Source: Arabidopsis thaliana | Taxonomy: Eukaryota > Streptophyta > Magnoliopsida > Brassicales > Brassicaceae | NCBI RefSeq assembly: GCF_000001735.4 | Contig: NC_003070.9 | Coordinates: 4,836,001-4,900,000 of the forward strand | DNA: 64,000 nt | Direction: 5' to 3' | Program-made: the position numbers and the translations under genes | Notes under the pieces: model-generated | Seen by the model: only the letters and a program-made list of their open reading frames with translations | Told to the model about the DNA's origin: nothing | Database searches by the model: none | In this document: piece by piece, positions 1-9,253 of the stretch | Numbering within the stretch: position 1 is the stretch's first letter | Layout of the letters: every line of letters starts with the position of its first letter

Positions 1-40
1 TCTGGCTCCATAGCGCTACCATCTTAAAATGCCATTTAGG

Positions 41-1040
41 TCATTTATCTAGTCCTGCATGGGTTATAAGCTTGAGAGCTTCTCCATCATGCAATTTTTT
101 AGTCATTCTAATATTTCGTACCCCTTCGTGACTAATAGGCTTGTATAGTCGCGGATGTTCTGCATCCACAAACTCACTTGGAGGTTCCAAATCTGTATCC
201 ATTGGTCCTAATAAGAACGAGGCGATGGAATACCTCATTGTTGCTTCTTTGCATTGCACTCTATGCTTCACATTGCACAATCTTCCGTTGCTCCATATCG
301 TAGCCATGTCCCCGAGGTTGATAGCAAGCGTGTTTGGCAACGGGTCTATGGGGAAAAAGGTTCCTGAAGAATTGTCCATAGCTTCAAGTCCACCAACATT
401 TTCATCATCTTGAAGAATCGTCAAGAACCCTGAATCCGTGTGTAGTTGCACACCGAGTTTCCCGACTGTTTCGGGTTTAAAATGATATTTGTTAATCCGA
501 AACTGGCTCGGCCATTCTTTGAAAAAGTCGGTCTCAACCAGCCCGTAACTCTCTGCTAATTTCCTCGCTAAATCCGTTGCAAGTCCATTGATAGCCTTCG
601 CATACTTCACCATAATCTCCCTGCAACCCTCAAACTCCATCAAGACATAAAATCAATGTTCCATCATTTTAGACCAAAGAAAAAGAAGTTAACCTTTGAT
701 CTGCAGAAGCTTCGAGTTGGTCACAAAAGGTATTGACAGCATGAGGAGAAGCCATGTCATAGAGACCTAATGCTTCATAGTAAGGATTGATTTCGTTTGG
801 AGCTCTGTAACCACTCCCTAGGAGCACATCGGTGTTACGCACTTTCACCTCGTATGGACGTTGAAAGAGATCAATAACAGTCTTCTTCATCTCAGCCATC
901 AAAGACAATGAAACTCCATGGTTTATCACCCTGAAACATCCCCATCTCTCACTGGCTTCACGGATTTTCTGATTCAGAATCTTATCAGAAACCTCTTCCA
1001 AGTCTATAGTCGGAATGATGACTCCGTTTAGTTCCCCCAT
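41..1040 (-). CDS. DAO1: 2-oxoglutarate/Fe(II) dioxygenase, auxin oxidase DAO1
   Basis: Two coding exons, 694-1040 and 41-620, joined through a split Arg codon (AG|G), give 308 residues. The start at 1040 (MGELNG) is the first Met aligned with the family's N-terminal DIOX_N region; longer upstream readings add a non-conserved hydrophobic stretch. The iron triad is visible as H176-x-D178 and H235, and R245 in the RYSIASF stretch is the 2-oxoglutarate-binding Arg. Family knowledge: DAO enzymes are cytosolic and inactivate auxin, oxidising IAA or its amino-acid conjugates to the oxIAA forms. All catalytic residues are present, so the gene looks functional. The symbol rests on my recognising the sequence and its neighbours. 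A paralogue, DAO2, would be expected just outside the left edge. Confidence 0.93.
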
Positions 1041-2130
1041 ATCTTCAATGGAGAGGTTAACAAAGAAACCTAAGGCCAATATTATAGAGAAAGAAACATC
1101 AATAGAGAGAGTGACGTAATCAATGAGATCAGTGTAGAAAATTACTTTGAAGAAAGACAATTCTCTCTGATCAAATCAGTAAAGTGGTCTGAATTGGACA
1201 ATGACGTTCAACGAATCAGAAGAAAAAGTTTAAAACTTTAATAGCTTAAATTGGCTAATGATCTATAAAGTGACGATTCAACCAGCTAAAACAGTCTAAA
1301 TCGAAGAAAACCCGGTAACTAATTAGGCTGAATTAACAAGATAATTCATCAGTACTTCTTCTGGATAAACTTCAATTACGTTTAAATTGAAGAAACCCCA
1401 GTAATAGTTAAGCTAAATAAACAAAAGATGATTTGTCACGTTTGCTTATTCTGGGTAAACATCAAAGAGTTTTCAGAAATAAAGAGTACCTTAATTCCGT
1501 GGGGAATCTTGCCTCTAGATTTTTATCGAGAAATCAGAGGAGTTGATTCAGTGTAGAGTTACTTATTGAAGGAAAGAAGGAAAAACGAAATCAGAAAATT
1601 GGATACAGTTTTTTTTTTTTTTTTCGCGTTCACAGAAGTCTACTTTATTATAGAGGAGAAGAAGAAGAAAAATGACGTCAATATGTTTGGGCAACGATTT
1701 CCACGCGCCAAATTTCGATTTAATACATGGACAAATGACACACAAAATTTTCTAACTTAAATATACATACGATATACATAAATGATAAATCTAATATTAT
1801 TCCATTATCATATAATATTTTGTATGTGCCAAACATCACGACTTTTTTTAATTGCAATTTTGAAATTCACATATTACATTTCTATGGAATATTTTATTAA
1901 TCTCTTACTTTTTAAAATATTTTTTTGCTTAGGATGTCCAATCTAATTTAATCAACAAAAAAAAAATGATAAATCTATGGGCCTACACTTTTGGGCCCAA
2001 ATTTATATAACTCTTCTCGCGTTAATCAGAAACTGATGCTACTTCTCAAGGTTCTTACAAAATGTGTAACAACTAACAAGTAAGAACTAAAGAACACAAA
2101 TCTCAAATTTGCTTTTCCAGTTTCTCAGGT
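1041..2130. other. Intergenic region between DAO1 and UCP3
   Basis: This holds the 5' leader and promoter of DAO1 (minus strand) and the 3' flank of UCP3. A T-run lies near 1610-1624. Short open frames at 1563-1760 on both strands are low-complexity and show no family similarity. I see no further gene. Confidence 0.6.
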
Positions 2131-3602
2131 CTAGAAGGAAGAGATTCCTGCCAGCAGTCTAAACTTCTCATAGGAGACCCAAAACACGAACTGCCACGGT
2201 CCAAGCCTTGCCCATGTCGGGAAGAAACCTTTCCACAAAGCTCTTATTCCTTCAAACTTAACCGTCTTCACCAAACAGTCGTAAGAATTTCTGTACACAG
2301 CATTTTCACCCTGGTTCATCATCCTCGTCTTCACCACATCAGCTGGACAACTCAAACTTGTCGAAGCAAGACCCGACATTATAGAAGCAAGAGTGTGCGC
2401 AAAAATGTTATCCTCAGCAATCTTCTTATCGATGACAAAGTGTTTGGCGTGATCATAGCAAGCTAGTTCTCCCATATTCACTAGAAATGCTCTCTGGATG
2501 TTTGGAAGAACACCTTTCCATAACCCTTTTACTCCTTCTGATTGTAGGATTTTGGTAAAAGCCTCGATTGGTCCCGAGTACCTCGGTTTCAGGCCTTGGC
2601 TCACCAATCTACCATCTGCTTGCATTCTCACTTTGACCAAATCAGCTGGACTAGCCACTACCTGCATTTCTAGTATGGACACAATAAGAAGCATTTTAGT
2701 GTGGTGTAGGTATAAACAACACTCAAATGTCAATTCTAAAGATATCAACAACCTAAAAGATAGCTACATTTCTCACTTCAGTAGCGTAAAAACAATTGAA
2801 AATCCTTAATAATTAACTTCGCCGGAAATCTACGAGTTTCCATAGGTAATCAGTGATCTGAGAGAACTTAATTGTAACACATAGGAGACAACAAGCAAGC
2901 ACAAATTTTGGATTAAGGATCTGTGAAATACATTGAGACGTCTATGACTAGGATCTGCATTGGTTCTTATCTCTGAACCAACCTAAAGTAGCAGCTAACT
3001 TTGGAATGAAACGAACATTGAAAGCCTATAAAACTTGAAACAAAATCTCCTTCTAATTAATACCTTCTTCTACGAAACATATTCAAAGGAAACTATACAT
3101 AGAGATCGATTGTTCAATTCGAAATGTTAATTCTACTCTAAGCAACTGTTAATCCAGATCCAATTTACAGTCAAAACATGACTCTAAAGATTTACCGGTG
3201 AAGAAACACCGTTACCTGAGCTATAACACCAGAAAATCCTCCGACGAGAGCCTTTGTGGCGAGAGGAAGAGACTCGCTATTGTTAGTTTCAGATCTGACG
3301 ATGAGTCCTTTCAAATTCTCGTATCCAATGATTCTGATAGGCGTGTAGAACAGGTGTCTGATAATCGCCGGAGATAGACCTTTGTAGAGACCAATCACTC
3401 CTTCCTTTCTCGCAATCTCCGATACGACTCCGAAAGCGCCAATCCGATGCGCACCAGAAGCGGATCCCGAACCATGGAGCTGCATTCTAGTCTTTGTGAG
3501 ATCAATCGGAAACGTAACTGACTCTGCAACCATCGCAGAGAGTGAAGCAAGCAGGATCCTGGTTCCGGTCGGTGCTTCTCTGGTCACTCGGCTCCGCTCC
3601 AT
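2131..3602 (-). CDS. UCP3: Mitochondrial carrier, uncoupling-protein type (UCP3)
   Basis: Two coding exons, 3216-3602 and 2131-2661, join cleanly after a CAG codon to give 305 residues, the usual length for a six-helix mitochondrial carrier. The start is the ATG at 3602 (MERSRV); the in-frame codon two triplets upstream is GTG. All three carrier signatures are visible, one per repeat: PIDLTKTRMQ (Pro at residue 32), PADLVKVRMQ, and PADVVKTRMM. The protein would sit in the inner mitochondrial membrane and exchange small anions. Plant UCP/PUMP members are tied to proton leak or to dicarboxylate and aspartate transport, but the substrate of this member cannot be read from sequence. It is divergent from the PnsL2 gene, about 280 bp away. 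Confidence 0.93.
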
Positions 3603-3884
3603 TTTCACCGGATTTGATTACCACTAACACAATGTCCATCACAGAGAACACAACTTGATTCTATTTCGTAGTCAACGACATCGTTTCGGTCATCAGAGTG
3701 TATTTGACGACGTCGTTTCCATAATATTGGGCTTTAAAGTCTTATGGGCCCATGTTCACAAATTCTAAAATACAAAACTTTAGAGATAACAGCCGACGTG
3801 GCAAAACATGAAAGACCGAGTAGACATTATAGTTTTGAGCTCCTCCCATTTCATATCCTTAAGAAAAACAAAAACAAAAATCAA
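3603..3884. promoter_or_regulatory. Shared divergent promoter of UCP3 and PnsL2 with site II motifs
   Basis: Only about 280 bp separate the two divergent start codons. Within it are TGGGCT at 3728-3733 and the palindromic TGGGCCCA at 3745-3752, both plant site II (TGGGCY) elements. Site II elements are known from promoters of mitochondrial, plastid and ribosomal protein genes. A CGTCGTTT-type sequence occurs twice just upstream (about 3670-3720). Shared control of the two genes is inference. Confidence 0.5.
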
Positions 3885-4632
3885 ATGAGCTCCTTCACCA
3901 CCACCAACACTCCGCCACCGTATCTCCTCCGGAAAATTTATCATCGCCGTGTAAACCAACCGTTCTCCGTCGTATGTTGCACCGGAGAACCCCAACAAGA
4001 CATCTTCACCCGCCGGAGAACCTTGACTTCACTAATAACATTCACGGTCATCGGCGGTGCTACGTCATCAGCATTAGCACAGGAGAAATGGGGGACAAGG
4101 TCATTCATAAAGGAGAAATATTTTATGCCGGGACTATCACCTGAGGATGCGGCGGCGCGTATAAAACAGACGGCTGAAGGATTAAGAGACATGAGGGAGA
4201 TGTTGGACCACATGTCGTGGAGGTACGTTATATTCTACATAAGATTGAAACAGGCTTATCTGTCTCAGGATCTCACCAACGCCATGAACATCTTGCCGGA
4301 GAGTCGCCGGAATGATTACGTTCAGGCGGCAAACGAGCTTGTCGAAAACATGAGTGAGGTATACGTTATATAATTAATGAACAAATTAAAAACAGAATTA
4401 GTAATTTTTAATGCTAATTTAAGGTTTGATTGTTAATAACACTGAATGTTGCGTTTTGTAACACATGATCATATGGAAGTCAAACTTTAACCACATGTTA
4501 ATATTGATATCTTTCATAATTTTGATATAACAGTTGGATTTCTATGTACGGACGCCAAAGGTGTACGAGTCCTATCTTTACTACGAGAAGACATTGAAAT
4601 CGATAGACAATGTTGTGGAGTTTCTTGCTTAA
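3885..4632 (+). CDS. PNSL2: PsbQ-like lumen subunit of the chloroplast NDH complex (PnsL2)
   Basis: Exons 3885-4358 and 4534-4632 give 190 residues. The N-terminus is a plastid transit peptide rich in Ser, Thr, Pro and Arg, followed by a twin-arginine thylakoid signal: RRR, a hydrophobic stretch, then an Ala-Leu-Ala cleavage site near residue 65. The mature part is a PsbQ-like four-helix bundle. I recognise it as PnsL2 (PQL type), one of the lumen subunits needed for assembly or stability of the photosynthetic NDH complex that drives cyclic electron flow around photosystem I. The ATG at 3885 is chosen because the upstream in-frame extension has no targeting character. The gene converges on the CASP-like gene, with 165 bp between stop codons. 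Confidence 0.92.
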
Positions 4633-4797
4633 TTCAGTTGTATTGTATATATGTCTTTCTTCATTCTTCACATGAAATCTCTGGACTCGTTACATTAGAT
4701 ATAAAATTAAAAGACTTAATAATGTATATTCAAGAAACATTTCGTTTGCGTGATTTCTCTGCAAAATCAGATCGATATATATATGTGCATAGATATC

Positions 4798-5660
4798 TTA
4801 GTGGCGAGAGAGGGAGATAGCGGAATTGATAACAATAAGCATGAGTAAGATCACTGCGCAGAAAGAACCGATGAGAGATCCCGAGATGCGTTCACAGAAT
4901 CCGTCAAATTGCTGGCAGATCGGTGGCCAATTAGCAGTTGTGTTCCCCTCGTGAGCTAAATACACGGTGGCTGTTGCTGCAGATGCTCCAGAGCTAACCA
5001 AAGCCAGCATCACCTGATTATATATAGAAACCATAAATCATAACACTTTTGAGTGATCAAATTTAAATTTATATATGGGTTTTCATTAAAATGTTAGCTT
5101 TCTTGGGTCACAAGTTAGTTGGATATTTGGTGCCCTGTTTTGTTCTCTTAAAGAGGGAGATATTTACCGTGTCGACAACGAGCAAGATGATTCTCGAGGT
5201 TTTAGCTTGAGTACTGAAGATATGAAAGATACTCACAGGTAGAGAAAGAACCAAATATCCACCAGAAATGGCGTTTGCAACCACGAAAAACCTATAAAAC
5301 AGAGCAGTATTATTATATATACACAATCAAATTCATGATTCATCGATATACTGATCACTGAATATTTTACATGAGCGTTGGTAAGTCGCTGTATTTAACT
5401 TTCAGAAGTACGAGCTGACTCAAAGAGACAACAGATTCATGTGTTGTTCCCATGGCAAGCGCGCTTCCTATAGTTCCAAAAACAGCAAATAACCGCAGAA
5501 CGAATCCAAGAACCGATATTCCTTTGTTTATAACCAACTTTGGCTCAAAAGTAATCAATTTCCTAGATGATCTTGAAGTTTCCCCAGCTTCAATCTGTTT
5601 TGCTTCCCTAGCTTCAATCCCTTGTGCTTCCTCAGCTTCATTATGCTTTGCTTCTTCCAT
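4798..5660 (-). CDS. CASPL1A1: CASP-like four-helix membrane protein
   Basis: Three exons, 5371-5660, 5168-5291 and 4798-5013, with a split Met codon (AT|G) at the first junction, give 209 residues. The first 30 or so residues are an acidic Glu/Ala repeat (EAEEAQ, EAREAKQ) facing the cytosol. Four membrane segments follow, as in all CASP/CASPL proteins (MARVEL-related). CASPs build the Casparian strip scaffold in root endodermis; CASPL members are plasma-membrane proteins found in many tissues, and the role of this one is not evident from sequence. The gene is complete and each splice site is canonical. The symbol is from memory of the family list. Confidence 0.9.
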
Positions 5661-6199
5661 TTTTGCTCTGTGACTGTTTACTAAACAAAAAGGGTCTGCA
5701 GTTTATATAAATCTCCACAGTGAAACACTTCAAGAAGTGGTTAAGACTTTGAAGTAGCTGATTATAATGAAGAATACAAGATAAAAAAAATGTTAAAGCA
5801 TAATTAATTGTGGAATTCACATATAAAGACAGAGAATTTAGGTTTATTGCTGAGGACATATAATGAGCAAAGATTTATTTGTTATCTTGTGTTTTTGCTT
5901 ATCCTCTCTGTACCTGCTCTATATTGTTACATCAAACAACAACCAATAAGAATTCTCATTTTGGCATTGTATTCATGTCCGTAGCTAAATAATAATCTAA
6001 GCTATAAACTTTGAAGTGTTTACTAAATTTGACTGTGATTTTTTTTAGAATGATGAATATATTTTATTCGTAGAGAAAGAGAGAAGAAATTCAAAAGATT
6101 AAAGCTACCCAGATTGAATTCAGTGCTTTAAGGCACGACGACAACTTATGATGTTTTGTCTTTCATAGGCGTTTTTGTTCAAGAGGTTCTTTTTGAATT

Positions 6200-6250
6200 G
6201 TCCCACATCGATAGTTTAGAAGAGCTTTAGTCATAGCTTTGGGTATAAAA
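6200..6250 (+). promoter_or_regulatory. snRNA promoter of Pol II type: USE plus TATA
   Basis: GTCCCACATCG at 6200-6210 matches the plant upstream sequence element (RTCCCACATCG) exactly. TATAAAA follows at 6244-6250. The gap of 33 bp is the four-helical-turn spacing that specifies RNA polymerase II in plant snRNA genes. Transcription would begin about 33 bp further on, at the U2 start. Confidence 0.9.
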
Positions 6251-6276
6251 TAGAAGCTGAGCCGTACGAACAATTC

Positions 6277-6473
6277 ATACCTTTCTCGGCCTTTTGGCTA
6301 AGATCAAGTGTAGTATCTGTTCTTATCAGTTTAATATCTGATATGTGGGCCATCGGCCCACACGATATTAACTCTATTTTTTGAGGGAGATAGCTCACTA
6401 AGATAGCTTGCTATCTGGGCTTTCGCGAGTCGCCCATGCGTTGCACTATTGCACGGGCTTGGCTCAACCCGCC
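6277..6473 (+). ncRNA. U2 spliceosomal snRNA
   Basis: The sequence from 6277 begins with the invariant U2 5' end (ATACCTTTCTCGGCC) and runs about 196 nt, the plant U2 length. The branch-point recognition sequence GTAGTA lies at 6310-6315, the Sm-site-like ATTTTTTG at 6376-6383, and the GC-rich 3' hairpin ends near 6473 (CAACCCGCC). U2 base-pairs with the intron branch site in the spliceosome. A sequence close to the plant snRNA 3'-end box (CA-N-AGTCCCAA) starts at about 6473. Both the promoter and the RNA core look intact, so this is probably an expressed member of the multi-copy U2 family rather than a pseudogene. Confidence 0.95.
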
Positions 6474-6574
6474 AATTTTAGAGTCCCAATTTTTAAGAAT
6501 CGATTCTTCTTATTGCACCGTCAAGGCCCAAGGAATACCGATTTGGTGAGATTCTAGCTTGCAAACGTAACTTC

Positions 6575-6619
6575 ATCCCACATCGACGATTATGAGGATA
6601 TCTAGTGTATTTATATATA
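6575..6619 (+). promoter_or_regulatory. Small-RNA promoter of Pol III type: USE plus TATA
   Basis: ATCCCACATCG at 6575-6585 is a second exact USE, and a TATA box (TTTATATATA) sits at 6610-6619. The gap is about 25 bp, the three-turn spacing that directs RNA polymerase III in plant U6, U3, MRP and similar genes. This differs by one helical turn from the U2 promoter 375 bp upstream. Confidence 0.85.
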
Positions 6620-6639
6620 CATCTGAACTTTGGTAAGTT

Positions 6640-6950
6640 CAACTCGTCACTGTACGAAGTGATTGGACTATAAACTTGTCAAAGTTCAGGCCCAGATAAG
6701 TCCGCGGGTCACTTTTCCGTAGAGATGCGGAACCTCGGCAACGAGAGAATCTTTACGTCGGATAGACATATGGCTGAGACACGTGTGTGGAGCCTTCTCT
6801 CGGACGAATGATATAATATGGCTGAGACACGTGTTTGGAGCCTTCTCTCCGACGAATGATAATATGGCCGTTCGTTACAAAACAGTTATTCACTTGGGTC
6901 TTTCTTCTGACCAAACTGAACGGGGCTTACGTTCCAGTGTCAACATCTCT
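6640..6950 (+). ncRNA. RNase MRP RNA (probable), Pol III transcript with internal duplication
   Basis: About 20-25 bp after the TATA box a GC-rich, structured, non-coding stretch runs to a T7 Pol III terminator at 6950-6956. Near its 5' end is an AGTCCGCGGG block (about 6679-6688), like conserved region I of RNase P/MRP RNAs. Near its 3' end are GTTAC...CAGT (6874-6885) and ACCAAAC followed by ACGGGGCTTA (6910-6929). These parallel, in the same order, the GTTACGCAGGCAGT and ACCAACCACACGGGGCTCA segments I recall from human MRP RNA. Plant nuclear RNase P is a protein-only enzyme, so an RNA of this family would be MRP, which acts in nucleolar pre-rRNA processing. The 5' end is estimated and could shift by several bases. 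A 60-residue open frame at 6783-6965 is incidental. Confidence 0.72.
6768..6860 (+). repeat. 48-bp tandem duplication inside the MRP RNA
   Basis: Two near-identical copies (6768-6815 and 6816-about 6860) begin ATATGGCTGAGACACGTG and end GACGAATGAT; they differ at a few bases only. A third ATATGG start follows immediately. The copies lie between the 5' and 3' conserved blocks, so they enlarge the variable domain of the RNA. Confidence 0.9.
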
Positions 6951-7462
6951 TTTTTTGAGATTTGATGTACAACTAAGAAACTGATGGAAAGCGTAAGCGT
7001 GAGATTTTTCATATGAATGACTAAGACTTCTGTAATCTTGTTTGTGTCCTCTTCTTCTCACCTACTCTATAGTGTACATCCACTAACTTGAACTAAAAGT
7101 ATAATTCTTGCAAGAACAAAGTAAAGTGGAAAAGATCCAGAGTATCTAGACATTAATCTCAAAAACAATAAAAACGTAGAGAGTATTGAATTGGTATTTT
7201 TTATGTAATGCAATAGAATAATGAAATGTTGGTTACTAGAAATAGAAATTTTAAAAAATACTTGCGAAAATTCAAAGAGTATACCAACGTAAAAGAAAAA
7301 AAGAACAAAGATGAAAACACACCATCTCTTGTTTACATTTCTTATGTGAATTGCATAGACAACTTTTTTTTCCTACAAGTAACATAATATTGTATAAAAA
7401 TTGCATCAACATTGAAGTTCTGAACACTCTCAATCTTCCTCTCTAAGATTGGTTTTCTTGAT

Positions 7463-9253
7463 TTAAGAAACATGGTTTCTTCTCTTAGAATTCGAATTCT
7501 GCAAAAGCATATAAATTACTTAAGTGAATATCTTTGATTGATTGATGCATATTACATTTGATATTTTTTAAAAAAATCTTGTGGACCAGTACATACCAGT
7601 TTACTGTGGTCATCGCGTTTTGCGTATTTGGATTTGCTCGAACTTTCAGTCACTTGAGGGATATATGGAAAAGATGTTGGTAGCAAGACAAGTCCATGAT
7701 CCATGTCGAAAGAGTTAGCTCTTAATCGCAAGATTACTTGCGTGAGAGCTTTCATAGCGGCATCAGGACTTCCTGTAATCTAACCACAGCAATATAACAG
7801 GAAACATTGGCTTAGTTTCACTTTCACAAAGGAAACAAAACCAAGTCCAAACACAATCCGAATGTGTTTATTACCTGAACCATCTCTTCATCTTCACGAG
7901 CAATTTTTGGTACATCTTCTTTTTGAAGAATACGAATATTAGCTCTTGTTACACTCCTCATCTCAGATATAACTGCTCCACCTTTTCCAATGAGACACCC
8001 GATTTGGGAACTCGATACAAGTAAACGCGTAGAGATTGCTAAATCATTTGCATCTTTACCAACTTTCTCACTGCATCGCTGTTGTAAGCGTATTGCTGCA
8101 TTCACCGCTGGAGATTGATCTTCGTAGAACTACATACAACAAAAAAGGTCGGTTTAAATATGAAATAATCTTTGTATGATTTATAAAAGAAAAAGATTTG
8201 CATTACCTCTTTTGATGATATGAAAATGATGCAATCATCATCATCAGTTTCTGAGGTATTGACTCTAATAGTAGCACCAGTTTCTTGCCTGATCTGATTA
8301 ATGAAACCACCGCCTTTTCCAATCACACCTCCAACGTTTTCAGCTGGACAGATGAAGCAAACACAAAATTCTCTTGCATCTGCTATATCTCTACGCACAG
8401 CGTAGTTTCTGTGAGAGCTCGTCAGTGCTGCAGACATTAACATTGCACCAGGTTGATGCATGGAAGAACTTGAAGAAGACAGGAGTAAGTGTTGAAATCT
8501 TGAAGGATTATCATGAAGCAGTGAAGCAACTTGATAAAGAGCTTCTCTAACAACCAAAGGCTCTCCAATTATCTGAAAATTAACAAACACAGAATCATTA
8601 GCTAAATTCATAATTCAAATCTTTTTTCTCTAATCATTGTGAGTGTATCTCACCAGAAGAAGCTCATCATGACTCAAAGTCAAAGCACAAGCAGGAAGAT
8701 GATCTTTGATAACACGAATCTGAGCATTGGTGTCGTTACGAAGATTCTGGATTACTTGACCTCCTTTCCCAATAACGCAACCAATTTGGTCAGACGGTAC
8801 AAGCATCCTCACGGTTACCGTTTGCTTTTCACCAAGATCATTATCATCATCAGTACCATCATCTTGATCAGCGTCCGCTACAACCATGTCATGAACCTTG
8901 AAAAGAGCATCCAAAGCAGGACAAACAAGCTCACCATCATCTCCAAAATGATTCAACTCCTCATTAGTGGAATACATGGTAACAACACGCTCCTCACAAC
9001 CAGGTAAAGCCTCGTTTATCCTCATGTTTGATTTAGTCTCAGACCTTATCTGCTTAGCAATCTCGCCGCCTTTCCCGATAATGCTCCCGGTCTTTTTCAC
9101 GGGACACAAGTAGCGGTATACAGTGTCTTCTGAAGCAATAACATTTTGATCTGTTTCATCATGAAGATTTCTTCTCTTACTTCCTCCATTTCCAGTAAAC
9201 TCAGATTGCAAATTAGATCTCTTACCATGAATGTTCCTCAGAGTACTAGCCAT
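7463..9253 (-). CDS. KH-domain RNA-binding protein with four KH domains
   Basis: Five coding exons, 8654-9253, 8207-8572, 7875-8129, 7597-7779 and a tiny last one at 7463-7498, give 479 residues. Each KH domain shows its GxxG loop as GKGG: residues 60-63, 162-165, 285-288 and 370-373. A Ser-rich linker sits between KH2 and KH3 and an acidic Asp-rich stretch lies before KH2. The protein belongs to the plant PCBP/HEN4/RCF3-like group, nuclear RNA-binding proteins that act in splicing, capping or miRNA processing; which of these applies is not visible. The last exon adds only 11 residues (NSNSKRRNHVS), and skipping its splice would read on for about 15 codons to a stop at 7552. Start at 9253 is the first ATG. 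Confidence 0.9.

Noticed and set aside
6783-6965. 60-codon plus-strand open frame
   Set aside because: It lies within the MRP RNA candidate; its internal repetition (two similar FS.TND segments) is only the 48-bp DNA duplication seen in translation.
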